A DNA stretch of 41,686 bases, from the NCBI GenBank assembly GCA_011390315.1, contig JAABSQ010000565.1, positions 1-41,686 of the forward strand, given 5' to 3'. Shown piece after piece: positions 19,664 through 28,384 of the stretch. The translations under genes were made by a program, and so were the position numbers. The DNA comes from Desulfobacteraceae bacterium (GTDB lineage Bacteria; Desulfobacterota; Desulfobacteria; Desulfobacterales; Desulfococcaceae). The first letter of the stretch is position 1. Each line of letters starts with the position of its first letter. Below the pieces are notes generated by a model. That model did no database searches. It was not told the DNA's origin and worked only from the letters and a program-made list of their open reading frames with translations.

Positions 19664-21043
19664 ATGATGAAAAGATCGTTTTTTGGACTGCAACAGCCTC
19701 GGTTTAAATACGACGCGGTCAGCAATGTGAATATCGAGCCCGTGCGGATTGCGGTTCCGGAGAAAGTGACCCTCTTCCTGAATCGACCGTTCGAGGGGAA
19801 AACGCCACGAACACTCAACGTGGGCGACCGGGTCAAGACCGGCCAGAAGATAACCCTCTATGAAGACAGCGACGCCTATGTGATTTCGTCGGTGACCGGC
19901 GTCATTCGCTCCTTCGATTCCTTCCTCGGTGATTACGGCCAGGCCCTGACCGCCATCAACATCGAGCCGGAACAGACCGATGAATTCGATGAAGCCCTGC
20001 GGAAGGCTTTGGAGGAAGACGGAATCGCCGCCGCGCGGGATTACCTTCTCTCCATCCCCGGGGGGATGCCGCCGGAGATGCTCAAAGGCGGGCACGTAGA
20101 CACCCTGGTGATTTGCGGAATCGAACAGGACCTTCTCTCGATCACCAATCAGTTCGTGACCAAATCCAAGGTATCCGCTATGAACAAGGGCGTCAGCGCC
20201 ATCAAAAAGATCACCGGGGTGCACAAGGTGGTGATGGCCCTGCCCCAGAGCCTCATCCAGGAAGCCGGCGCCATCGGCGGGGCTTCGGGCGTGGAGCTTC
20301 GGGTGATCGAGGACGAGTATCCGTCGGCCAACCCCAGGCTCATCATGCGGGACGTGATGGGTCAGGTCGTGCCGGCCGACAAAAGGCCCGAAGAGCTCGG
20401 CATCTTTTTTGTTAATGCCGAGGCGATTGCCGCCGTGGGCGAGGCGGTGGAAAAAAAGATACTGCCGGTGACCAAGACCCTGACAGTGATCAAAAAGGAT
20501 ATGACAAAGACGGTGGTGGAGGCCCGAATCGGCACCCCGTTCTCCGATATTTTCCAGGCCCTCGACATTACCCTCTTCGATCGAGACCGAATCATCGTGG
20601 GCGGCCCCATGAGCGGAACCACGGTCTACGCCGAAGACCATCCGGTGGACCCCCGCACCTTGTCCATCATGATTCAAGACAGTTCGGATGTGCCGCTGGT
20701 ATCCGATTACCCCTGCATCAATTGCGGCGAATGCGTTCGCATCTGCCCCGCCGATGTTCCGGTCAACATGCTGGTTCGGTTTCTGGAGGCGAGACAATAC
20801 GAGACCGCCGCGGATGAATATGATCTGCATTCCTGCATCGAATGCGGGCTCTGCAGCTTTGTCTGCCCGTCGAAAATTCCCGTTTTTCAGTACATTCGAC
20901 TGGGCAAATATGAACTGGACCGGATTCGTCTGGAAGAGGAAGCCGAGGCCCCGGAGACTTTAGAAGAACCGGCCCCCGAGACCGAGGAAACGACTGAGGA
21001 AGAGACAAAGACAGCGGCAGCGGCCAAGGAAGAGGAGGCGTAG
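19664..21043 (+). CDS. rnfC: RnfC-like subunit, divergent, with two 4Fe-4S motifs and acidic C-terminal tail
   Basis: N-terminal RnfC/NqrA-like region, CINCGECVRICP and CIECGLCSFVCP; located before rnfD. Canonical GLGGAxFP and NGxECEP motifs absent. Confidence 0.88.
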   Translation: MMKRSFFGLQQPRFKYDAVSNVNIEPVRIAVPEKVTLFLNRPFEGKTPRTLNVGDRVKTGQKITLYEDSDAYVISSVTGVIRSFDSFLGDYGQALTAINIEPEQTDEFDEALRKALEEDGIAAARDYLLSIPGGMPPEMLKGGHVDTLVICGIEQDLLSITNQFVTKSKVSAMNKGVSAIKKITGVHKVVMALPQSLIQEAGAIGGASGVELRVIEDEYPSANPRLIMRDVMGQVVPADKRPEELGIFFVNAEAIAAVGEAVEKKILPVTKTLTVIKKDMTKTVVEARIGTPFSDIFQALDITLFDRDRIIVGGPMSGTTVYAEDHPVDPRTLSIMIQDSSDVPLVSDYPCINCGECVRICPADVPVNMLVRFLEARQYETAADEYDLHSCIECGLCSFVCPSKIPVFQYIRLGKYELDRIRLEEEAEAPETLEEPAPETEETTEEETKTAAAAKEEEA

Positions 21044-21044
21044 A

Positions 21045-22028
21045 ATGTACAACAGGAAAAAATTCATTGTTTCACATGCGCCGTTCTGGCATGACGGCAG
21101 TTGGATTGCCCAGCGAAGCTATAACATTCTGCTGGCCGCGTTGCCGGCGGTGATCCTCAGCATCTACTACTACGGCCTGCCCGCCTTGGGAGTGGTGGCC
21201 CTGTCGGTCTCGTCGGCCATGCTGTGGGAACTTGGATTTACCCGGGTTTCCAAGACCGCCGATACCATCGGAGACGGCAGTGCGGCCGTCATCGGAATGA
21301 TGTTCGCCATGCTGTTGCCGCCGGTGGCGCCTTGGTGGCTGATCGTGGCGGGGACTTTCCTGGCGGTCGTGATCGGCAAAATGATCTACGGCGGGATCGG
21401 CGGCAATCCTTTCAACCCCGCGGTTCTTGCCTACGCTATTATCGGGGTGTCCTGGTGGGATTACCTCAATTTCGACGCCGCCATCGTAAATTACGATCTT
21501 GGCTTCATTACCATGTTTCCGCTGGCCCTGGCCAAACATGCCGGCATGCACACCGACCTGTTCAACGTCCAGCAAATCATCTCTTCTTATAACCTGACCG
21601 ACCTGTTGATGGGGCGGCAGGTGGGCGGCATCGGCGCCACCTTCGGCTTGGGGCTTTTGCTCGGCGGGATCTACCTGATCATCAGGGGCATTATCCGGTG
21701 GGAGATCTCGATCTCCTTTCTGGCGGGGGTGGGTTTTACCGCTCTGCTGTTCCAGGCCGCCGATCCCGGCCGGTATGCGGGTCCCCTGTTTCATCTGTTG
21801 ACCGGGTATACCCTGCTGGGCGCTTTCTTTCTCGCAACCGAGGACTCCTCTTCGCCGGTCAACTTCCTTCCCATGCTGATCTACGGCGCGGCCGCCGGCA
21901 TATTGACGGTCCTGATCCGTAATATCGGCGCCTATCCCGAAGGGGTCATCTTCGCTATTCTGGTGGTCAATCTCATCAACCCGCTGTTGGATAAAATCAG
22001 ACCCAAAGCATTAGGAAAGGTTACGTAA
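21045..22028 (+). CDS. rnfD: RnfD subunit
   Basis: Multi-TM; GNPFNPAVLAYA, GGIYLIIRGIIRWEI, LLGAFFLATEDSSSPVN, RNIGAYPEGVIFAILVVNLINPLLD. Confidence 0.93.
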   Translation: MYNRKKFIVSHAPFWHDGSWIAQRSYNILLAALPAVILSIYYYGLPALGVVALSVSSAMLWELGFTRVSKTADTIGDGSAAVIGMMFAMLLPPVAPWWLIVAGTFLAVVIGKMIYGGIGGNPFNPAVLAYAIIGVSWWDYLNFDAAIVNYDLGFITMFPLALAKHAGMHTDLFNVQQIISSYNLTDLLMGRQVGGIGATFGLGLLLGGIYLIIRGIIRWEISISFLAGVGFTALLFQAADPGRYAGPLFHLLTGYTLLGAFFLATEDSSSPVNFLPMLIYGAAAGILTVLIRNIGAYPEGVIFAILVVNLINPLLDKIRPKALGKVT

Positions 22029-22029
22029 A

Positions 22030-22623
22030 ATGGGCGACATGATAAAAATGGTTGTGGTGTTGACGGTGTTGAGCGCATTTTCGGGCGGACTGCTGGCCGC
22101 TATACGAGACAACACCAAAGAGCAGATCGAGGTGCAGCAGTTGACATTCGTCAAGGGGCCGGCCATTCGGGAAATTTTTAAAGATGCCGGCAATGATCCC
22201 ATTTCCGATCGATTCAAGCTTCAGTACGGTGACGAGGAACGCAGCTTTTTCGTGGGCGTCTACGACGGCAACCCCAAGGGGGTGGCCCTGGAGACTTACG
22301 GCAAGGGATACGGCGGAGATGTCGGCCTGATGGTCGGCATCGACACGGAGACCGACAAGATCATCGGCGTGAGCGTGACTACCCATGCGGAAACCCCCGG
22401 CCTCGGCGCCCGGGCCAAGGAAGATCCCGAGTTCTCCGGTCAGTTTGAAGGTCTTTCGCTGACGGACACCATTGCGGTGACCAAAGACGGGGGACAGGTC
22501 AATTCCATCAGCGGCGCCACCATCACCTCTCGGGCGGTGGCCAACGCGGCCCAGAAGGCATCGGATATCTACAAGCGGCTCAAGCCCGAAATCATCGAAA
22601 ATGCGAAAAGCATCGCCAAATAA
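22030..22623 (+). CDS. rnfG: RnfG subunit (covalent FMN motif present)
   Basis: N-terminal TM, THAETPGLGARAKE, SGATITSRAV. Confidence 0.94.
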   Translation: MGDMIKMVVVLTVLSAFSGGLLAAIRDNTKEQIEVQQLTFVKGPAIREIFKDAGNDPISDRFKLQYGDEERSFFVGVYDGNPKGVALETYGKGYGGDVGLMVGIDTETDKIIGVSVTTHAETPGLGARAKEDPEFSGQFEGLSLTDTIAVTKDGGQVNSISGATITSRAVANAAQKASDIYKRLKPEIIENAKSIAK

Positions 22624-22634
22624 GGGGGATACAC

Positions 22635-23228
22635 ATGGCTAAAACGCTTGTTCAGGAATTTACAAAAGGTCTCTGGAACGAAATTCCGCCCTTCCGCCTG
22701 GTGCTCGGGCTATGCCCCACGTTGGCGGTGACCAAATCGGTGGAAAGCGGCATCGGCATGGGGCTGGCCACCACCTTCGTTCTGGTCTGCTCCAATGTTT
22801 TGGTATCATTGTTGAGAAACGTCATTCCGCCCAAGGTTCGAATCGCTTGTTTCATTATCGTCATCGCCACTTTCGTGACGGTGGTAGAGCTGGTCATGCA
22901 GGCGTACGCCTATCCGCTGTTTCTGACCCTGGGTATCTTCATTCCGCTGATCGTGGTGAACTGTATTGTTCTGGGGCGGTCCGAGGCGTTCGCATCCAAG
23001 AACAATCTGATCCGCTCCACTGCGGACGGTCTCGGAATCGGCACCGGGTTCACCCTCTCCCTGGGCGCTCTGGGCGGTGTGCGGGAGCTGCTCGGGTACG
23101 GCACACTGCTGGGCAAAGACATCATGCCCGCTTCCTTTGAGCCGTTCTCTTTTGCCATCGAGGCCCCCGGCGCCTTTATCTGCCTCGGTCTCATGCTCTG
23201 CATCATGAATCTCATCGGAAGTAAATAG
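22635..23228 (+). CDS. rnfE: RnfE subunit
   Basis: Multi-TM; LGLCPTLAVTKSVESGIGMG, IPLIVVNCIVLGRSEAFASKN, GALGGVRELLGYG. Confidence 0.95.
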   Translation: MAKTLVQEFTKGLWNEIPPFRLVLGLCPTLAVTKSVESGIGMGLATTFVLVCSNVLVSLLRNVIPPKVRIACFIIVIATFVTVVELVMQAYAYPLFLTLGIFIPLIVVNCIVLGRSEAFASKNNLIRSTADGLGIGTGFTLSLGALGGVRELLGYGTLLGKDIMPASFEPFSFAIEAPGAFICLGLMLCIMNLIGSK

Positions 23229-23236
23229 GAGGAAAC

Positions 23237-23812
23237 ATGGGCGACTATATCGTTCTTGCCATCAGCTGCATCCTGATCAACAATATTCTTCTGGCCCAGT
23301 ACCTGGGGCAGTGCCCGTTTATGGGAACTTCTAAAAAAATGGAGACGGCCGTGGGGATGGCCATGGCGGTCATCTTTGTTCTGGTCATGGCCGGATTGAT
23401 CACATGGATGGTCAATACCTATATCCTGGTGACCTTCGGGCTCGAGTACCTGCGGACCATCGCTTTTATCCTGGTAATCGCCTCTCTGGTCCAGTTTGTT
23501 GAAATGTTCCTGAAAAAATCGATTCCGGCGCTGTATGCCGGGCTGGGTATTTTTCTTCCCCTGATCACCACCAACTGTGCGGTGATGGGGGCCTGCCTGA
23601 TTAACATTAATGAAGAATACACCTTCATGCAGGCCCTGGTAGCCTCCTTCAGCTACGCGGTGGGATTCGGACTGGCCCTGATTCTGTTTGCAGGCGTACG
23701 GGAACGGATTATTCTTGGGCGGGTTCCGAAACCCCTTCAGGATACTTCCATCGCTCTGGTGACGGCCGGCGTTCTGTCGCTGACCTTCTTCGCCTTCAGG
23801 GGAATGGTCTAA
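23237..23812 (+). CDS. rnfA: RnfA subunit
   Basis: Multi-TM; NNILLAQYLGQCPFMGTSKK, FLPLITTNCAVMGACLIN, FAGVRERI. Confidence 0.95.
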   Translation: MGDYIVLAISCILINNILLAQYLGQCPFMGTSKKMETAVGMAMAVIFVLVMAGLITWMVNTYILVTFGLEYLRTIAFILVIASLVQFVEMFLKKSIPALYAGLGIFLPLITTNCAVMGACLININEEYTFMQALVASFSYAVGFGLALILFAGVRERIILGRVPKPLQDTSIALVTAGVLSLTFFAFRGMV

Positions 23813-23857
23813 AAAACATTAAAAAATTCCAATGATTTATTGTCTTAGAAAAGTGGA

Positions 23858-23887
23858 ACAACCCGAATCGGGTTGTCCCTTTTTTTT
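23858..23887 (+). terminator. Intrinsic terminator or attenuator between rnfA and rnfB
   Basis: ACAACCCGA-a-TCGGGTTGT perfect 9-bp stem followed by CCCTTTTTTTT. Confidence 0.85.
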
Positions 23888-23916
23888 CACTCTTACCGTT
23901 TCTAGGAGGTAATAAC

Positions 23917-25998
23917 GTGACAGAAGCCATCCTGATTATGTTGGGTATCGGCGCGGTCTGCGGATCGGTGCTGAGTATTGCTTCTAAGATATTTTATGTA
24001 TGGGAGGACCCCCGCATCGCGGAGGTCGAGCGAAACCTGGCCGGCGCCAACTGCGGCGGTTGCGGCTTTGCCGGGTGCGCTTCGGCGGCGGTCGCGGTGG
24101 TGGAGGGGAAAGCCCCTCCGACGGTCTGCGTCATCGCCGGGCCGGAATCCTCGGCCGGTGTTGCCGAAGTGATGGGAATGGACCCGGGTACCGCCGAACC
24201 CTTGAGGTCTCTAAATACCTGCGACGGCGGTATTCGCGCCACCGATAAATACCATTATATGGGGGTCCAGACCTGCGCGGCCCTGACCGCTCTTTACGGC
24301 GGAAAGAGAGACTGCATGGTCGGATGCCTGGGCATGGGCGACTGCATCCGTTCCTGTAATTTCGACGCCATCCATATGGGGCCGGACAACTTCCCCATTG
24401 TGGACGAGGCCAAATGCGTGGGATGCGGCGCCTGTGAAAAGGCCTGTCCAAAATCGATTCTGACGGTGAAGACCATGTCCGAGCGGCTGCTTCATCTTAA
24501 TGAATTCGACGATGCCTTGGCGCCTTGCCAGCAGACCTGCCCGGCGGAAATCGATATTCCGACCTATATCAACTGTGTGGCCACCGGCGATTATGAAGGT
24601 GCGGTGAATGCCATTCGTGAACGGAACCCGCTGCTGCTGACCTGTGGCCGTGTCTGCCCGCATCCCTGTGAGGATTACTGCCGACGCGGCATCGAGGACG
24701 AACCGGTTTCCATCAATCAGCTCAAGCGGTTTGCCGCCGATTACGAAATGAACTCCGGCAAGCGGCTGCCTATTCCCTGCGCCCCGGCCACCGGCAAAAA
24801 GGTGGCGGTGATCGGCGGAGGGCCGGCCGGGCTGAGCGCCGCCTATTTTCTGCGGCGGGTGGGCCATAATGTCACCATTTTTGAGGCCATGCCCAAGATG
24901 GGCGGGATGATCCGCTACGGCATCCCTGAATACCGCCTTCCCAAAAAGGTGCTCGACTGGGAAATCCAGGGCATTCTGGATCTCGGCATCGAAGCCCGAA
25001 CCGGGGTCCGCTTCGGTCGGGAATTCGATATGCAGACCCTCAATAACGAAGGGTTCGATGCGGTATTTATGGGCATCGGGGCCTGGAGCGATTACACCCT
25101 CGGTGTGGAAGGGGAGGATATGAAAGGGTGCTTTACCGGCATCAACTTTCTTTCCCGAATCGCCGGCGGAGAAAAGATCCCCATCGGGAAGAAGGCGGTG
25201 GTAGTCGGCGGCGGAAACACCGCCATCGACTGTGTGCGAACCCTGGTCCGGCTGGGAGCCGAAGAGGTCACTATCCTCTATCGACGGACCCGAGCGGAGA
25301 TGCCGGCCAACGAGGTGGAGATCGTGGCCGCGGAGCACGAAGGGGTCAACTTCCAGTTCCTGGCAGCCCCCACCCGGGTGGTGGGCGAGGAGGGTCGCGC
25401 CGCCCACATCGAATACCTGAAGATGGAGCTCGGCGAACCGGATGCCTCCGGCCGGCGTCGACCGGTGCCGGTGGAAGGCTCCGAGACCCTGCTGGAAGCG
25501 GATATGATCATCAGCGCCATCGGTCAGCGACCGGACGTCTCTTTCAAGCTGAAGGACAAATCCCTGGAGGGGCTCGAGATCACCCGGTGGAACACCATCG
25601 ACAATGAACCGATTACGCTTCAGACCAGCATGCCCAGAATCTTTACCGGCGGCGATTCGGCCACCGGGGCTTCTCTGGTGGTGGAAGCCATCGGAGGCGG
25701 CAGGCGGGCGGCCCGATCCATTCACCAGTACCTGATGGGCGAAAAGATACAACCTCCCGAAAAAGTGCTGTTTAAGGAGCATATTCCGACCTCTCTGTTC
25801 GAACGGGTGGAGGGCATCATTAAGTCGCCTCGGGCGGAAATGCCTGAATTGCCGGTTAAGGAGAGAATCAAAACATTCGAAGAGGCTGATTTGGTGCTCC
25901 CTGAGTCTGCGGCTTTGGAGGAAGCCAGTCGTTGTCTCAACTGCTGTCGGCTTTGCTACAATCCGGATCTTGTCAAATCGACCCAGAAGGCTGCCTAA
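23917..25998 (+). CDS. rnfB: RnfB fused to GltD/NfnB-like FAD-NAD(P)H oxidoreductase module
   Basis: GTG start with AGGAGG RBS. RnfB Fe-S domain NCGGCGFAGC plus CLGMGDCIRSC and CVGCGACEKACP; then GltD N-terminal Fe-S domain (PCQQTCPAEIDIPTYI, CGRVCPHPCEDYCRR), FAD GGGPAGLSAAYFL, NAD(P) GGGNTAIDCVRTLVRLGAEEVTILYRRTRAEMPA, GGDSATGASLVVEAIGGGRRAA. Confidence 0.93.
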   Translation: MTEAILIMLGIGAVCGSVLSIASKIFYVWEDPRIAEVERNLAGANCGGCGFAGCASAAVAVVEGKAPPTVCVIAGPESSAGVAEVMGMDPGTAEPLRSLNTCDGGIRATDKYHYMGVQTCAALTALYGGKRDCMVGCLGMGDCIRSCNFDAIHMGPDNFPIVDEAKCVGCGACEKACPKSILTVKTMSERLLHLNEFDDALAPCQQTCPAEIDIPTYINCVATGDYEGAVNAIRERNPLLLTCGRVCPHPCEDYCRRGIEDEPVSINQLKRFAADYEMNSGKRLPIPCAPATGKKVAVIGGGPAGLSAAYFLRRVGHNVTIFEAMPKMGGMIRYGIPEYRLPKKVLDWEIQGILDLGIEARTGVRFGREFDMQTLNNEGFDAVFMGIGAWSDYTLGVEGEDMKGCFTGINFLSRIAGGEKIPIGKKAVVVGGGNTAIDCVRTLVRLGAEEVTILYRRTRAEMPANEVEIVAAEHEGVNFQFLAAPTRVVGEEGRAAHIEYLKMELGEPDASGRRRPVPVEGSETLLEADMIISAIGQRPDVSFKLKDKSLEGLEITRWNTIDNEPITLQTSMPRIFTGGDSATGASLVVEAIGGGRRAARSIHQYLMGEKIQPPEKVLFKEHIPTSLFERVEGIIKSPRAEMPELPVKERIKTFEEADLVLPESAALEEASRCLNCCRLCYNPDLVKSTQKAA

Positions 25999-26021
25999 AC
26001 CGCCACCCGTTCTTGCCTTAA

Positions 26022-26073
26022 AATAAAAGCCGCATCCGTCCCCGTCTAAGAGGGGCCGGATGCGGCTTTTATT
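26022..26073. terminator. Bidirectional intrinsic terminator between rnfB and the convergent thioesterase gene
   Basis: AATAAAAGCCGCATCCG ... CGGATGCGGCTTTTATT, 17-bp perfect stem with A/T-rich flanks. Confidence 0.85.
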
Positions 26074-26127
26074 ATCGGTGCTCGCTTTTTCGCGGGGCGG
26101 GTCGTAGTGGTTTGAACTTGAAGAACC

Positions 26128-26556
26128 TCAGGACGGAGCCAAAGCCGATTGAAACCGCTCCGGTACCGATGTCGTCTTTCGGGTATTGTAGTTCAGGAAT
26201 ACAATGCCGGTTTTGGCTCGGGCCACCTCTTTTCCGGTCTCGCGAAGGGTCAGCCGGTAATAAAAATCACACCCCTTTTTGACCCACTCCGCCGGGGTTA
26301 CCTCGACGGTGATCACGTCTCCGTAGAATGCTTCCGCTTTGTACACGACAGCCGCATCCGAGATGACGATTCCGATGCCGTCCGGATTCAACTCGGCCAG
26401 TCCGTACTTGCGCAGACATTGAAGTCGCGCTTCATGGATGATGGACAGCACCGCGTCATTGGCCAAATGGCCTCCGTAATTGATATCGTCGATTCGGACG
26501 GGGATCTCGGTGGAAAAGATGAAGGTGTCGGGCAGTTCCAGTTTTATTCGGGCCAT
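26128..26556 (-). CDS. Acyl-CoA thioesterase (hotdog fold, 4HBT/YbgC-like)
   Basis: VRIDDINYGGHLANDAVLSIIHEARLQCL hotdog signature. Confidence 0.85.
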   Translation of the reverse strand: MARIKLELPDTFIFSTEIPVRIDDINYGGHLANDAVLSIIHEARLQCLRKYGLAELNPDGIGIVISDAAVVYKAEAFYGDVITVEVTPAEWVKKGCDFYYRLTLRETGKEVARAKTGIVFLNYNTRKTTSVPERFQSALAPS

Positions 26557-27524
26557 GAGGTTTCTTTCTCCGTATAAATTCGAAGGCGTTGAATGAGTCG
26601 GCGCATATCCGCCGGGGGCGGGGATTGAAAGGACAAGGGAAGATCGGTCCGGGGATGTTTAAATCCGATTCGCTCGGCGTGGAGCATCTGTCGTGAGGGC
26701 GATCTCAGAAGATGAGATATCCTGCCGGGAAGATGCCGATCGGGCCGACCGCCGTATACCGGGTCACCGACTACCGGATGATGGATGGCCGCGCAGTGAA
26801 CTCGAATCTGATGGGTCCTGCCGGTCATTAAATCGATATCGAGGAGGGCGGCGCCGGTGTATCGTTCCCGAACCGTCCAAAGGGTTTTTGCCGGTCTCTC
26901 GGATCTGCTGATGGTGGACATCCGTTTGCGATCTGTGGGATGGCGGCCGATGGGAAGGGTGATGCTTCCGGAATTTTTCTTCATTACTCCATGCACCAGG
27001 GCCAGATACCGCTTCCGGACGGTCCGGGCTTTAAACTGTGCGGCCAATTCGGCCAGCGCCGGACCGTTTTTTGCCACCACCAGAATGCCGGAGGTATTCT
27101 TATCCAGGCGATGAACGATCCCCGGCCTCAATTCCCCGCCGATCCCCTCCAGGTCCGGGCAATGGTGAAGCAGCCCGTGGACGATGGTGCCGCTGTCATG
27201 TCCGGGAGCGGGGTGAACCACCTGACCGGGGGCCTTGTCGAGGACGATGAGATCACGGTCTTCAAAAAGAATGTCGAGAGGAACAGGTTCGGGCTCACAG
27301 GAGATCGTTTTCGGCTTTGGAATGCATCCGCGGATAACCTCTCCCGGTTTGGGGCGGTAGCCGGGCTTTTTGGTGTCGGTTCCCACCCGAATGAGGCCTT
27401 TGCGGATCAAGTCGGCCGCCAGGGACCTGGAACACTCTTTCAGGTGGGCGCTGACCAACGCATCCAACCGCTGGTTGGCATCCCCCAGGTCGGAAAGGGT
27501 AAAGCAGTGGTCATCATCGGTCAT
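26544..27524 (-). CDS. Pseudouridine synthase RluD-like
   Basis: S4-like N-terminus, GIVHRLDKNTSGILVVAKN, RKRYLALVHG, MTGRTHQIRVH. Confidence 0.93.
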   Translation of the reverse strand: MTDDDHCFTLSDLGDANQRLDALVSAHLKECSRSLAADLIRKGLIRVGTDTKKPGYRPKPGEVIRGCIPKPKTISCEPEPVPLDILFEDRDLIVLDKAPGQVVHPAPGHDSGTIVHGLLHHCPDLEGIGGELRPGIVHRLDKNTSGILVVAKNGPALAELAAQFKARTVRKRYLALVHGVMKKNSGSITLPIGRHPTDRKRMSTISRSERPAKTLWTVRERYTGAALLDIDLMTGRTHQIRVHCAAIHHPVVGDPVYGGRPDRHLPGRISHLLRSPSRQMLHAERIGFKHPRTDLPLSFQSPPPADMRRLIQRLRIYTEKETSWPE

Positions 27525-27542
27525 GGCCGGGAAAGAAAAGAA

Positions 27543-28091
27543 TCAGGATGCGAACAGGGTTTCGATTTCGGAAAGAATGGTTTTTTCGTCGGTGTCTTTT
27601 GCGGTGGACAGCTCTCGAACCAAGAGAACTTGGGCGGTATCGTAGAGTTTACGTTCACCGAAAGAAAGATCTTTGGTCATTTTCAGGAGAAAAAGGTCTC
27701 GGAATACTTCGGCCACCTCATAAAGGGAGCCTGTCTTGATTTTGTCCATATATTCTCGGTAACGCCGGTTCCAGGTTTGATTGTCACCGGGGCCGTTATG
27801 TTTTTCCTGCATTACCTTGTAAATTTCAGGCACCTCCTTCTTGCTGATGATCTCCCGAAGACCCACCGATTCAACATTCGAGGTCGGAATCATAATGACC
27901 ATGTCGTTTTCCAAAACCTTCATGATGTAAAAATCGTGGGTCTCCCCCGCCACAACTTTGCTTTCAATGGATTCGATACGCCCCACCCCGTGCGCGGGGT
28001 ATACCGCCAGATCCCCAACTTGAAATCGCTGCATATTTTTTCTGATCGCCTGTTCTTGTGAATTTTTTGTATCCATAATGTTGTCTTTCAC
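27543..28091 (-). CDS. CarD/CdnL family transcriptional regulator (start may be the internal ATG, MDTKNSQ)
   Basis: FQVGDLAVYPAHGVGRIESIE, IPTSNVESVGLR, WNRRYREYMDKIKTGSLYEVAEVFRDLF. Confidence 0.92.
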   Translation of the reverse strand: MKDNIMDTKNSQEQAIRKNMQRFQVGDLAVYPAHGVGRIESIESKVVAGETHDFYIMKVLENDMVIMIPTSNVESVGLREIISKKEVPEIYKVMQEKHNGPGDNQTWNRRYREYMDKIKTGSLYEVAEVFRDLFLLKMTKDLSFGERKLYDTAQVLLVRELSTAKDTDEKTILSEIETLFAS

Positions 28092-28250
28092 CGGTTAAAA
28101 CGTTGAGCTGGTAATTATCATTCCTCACGCTAACCCGTGGGGGTGCAAAAGGTAAGTTTGGTTCTTACGGAAAAGGTGGCTTCCTGATCGTCAGGGAAAT
28201 CCTCTGTAAGGATGCTTAAATCATACCATACAATATGATAACAATCAAAT

Positions 28251-28286
28251 AAAAAAGGATTGACGCGGTTTCCCGCGCCAATCCTT
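28251..28286 (-). terminator. Intrinsic terminator downstream of the H+-PPase gene (minus strand)
   Basis: Minus strand AAGGATTGgcGCGGGAAACCGCGtCAATCCTT followed by TTTT; stem with one internal mismatch. Confidence 0.75.
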
Positions 28287-28384
28287 GCTTTTATGCTTCT
28301 GTCGGGCCGGGTATGTCCTGACCGGCCCTTTTGCTGTGATCCTGTGTTTGTGGATCCCCTTAGCTCAGGTTTCCGCCCGGAAGA

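Noticed and set aside
24211-25782. 523-aa minus-strand ORF antisense to rnfB fusion
   Set aside because: Shadow ORF; the plus-strand reading has multiple conserved motifs.
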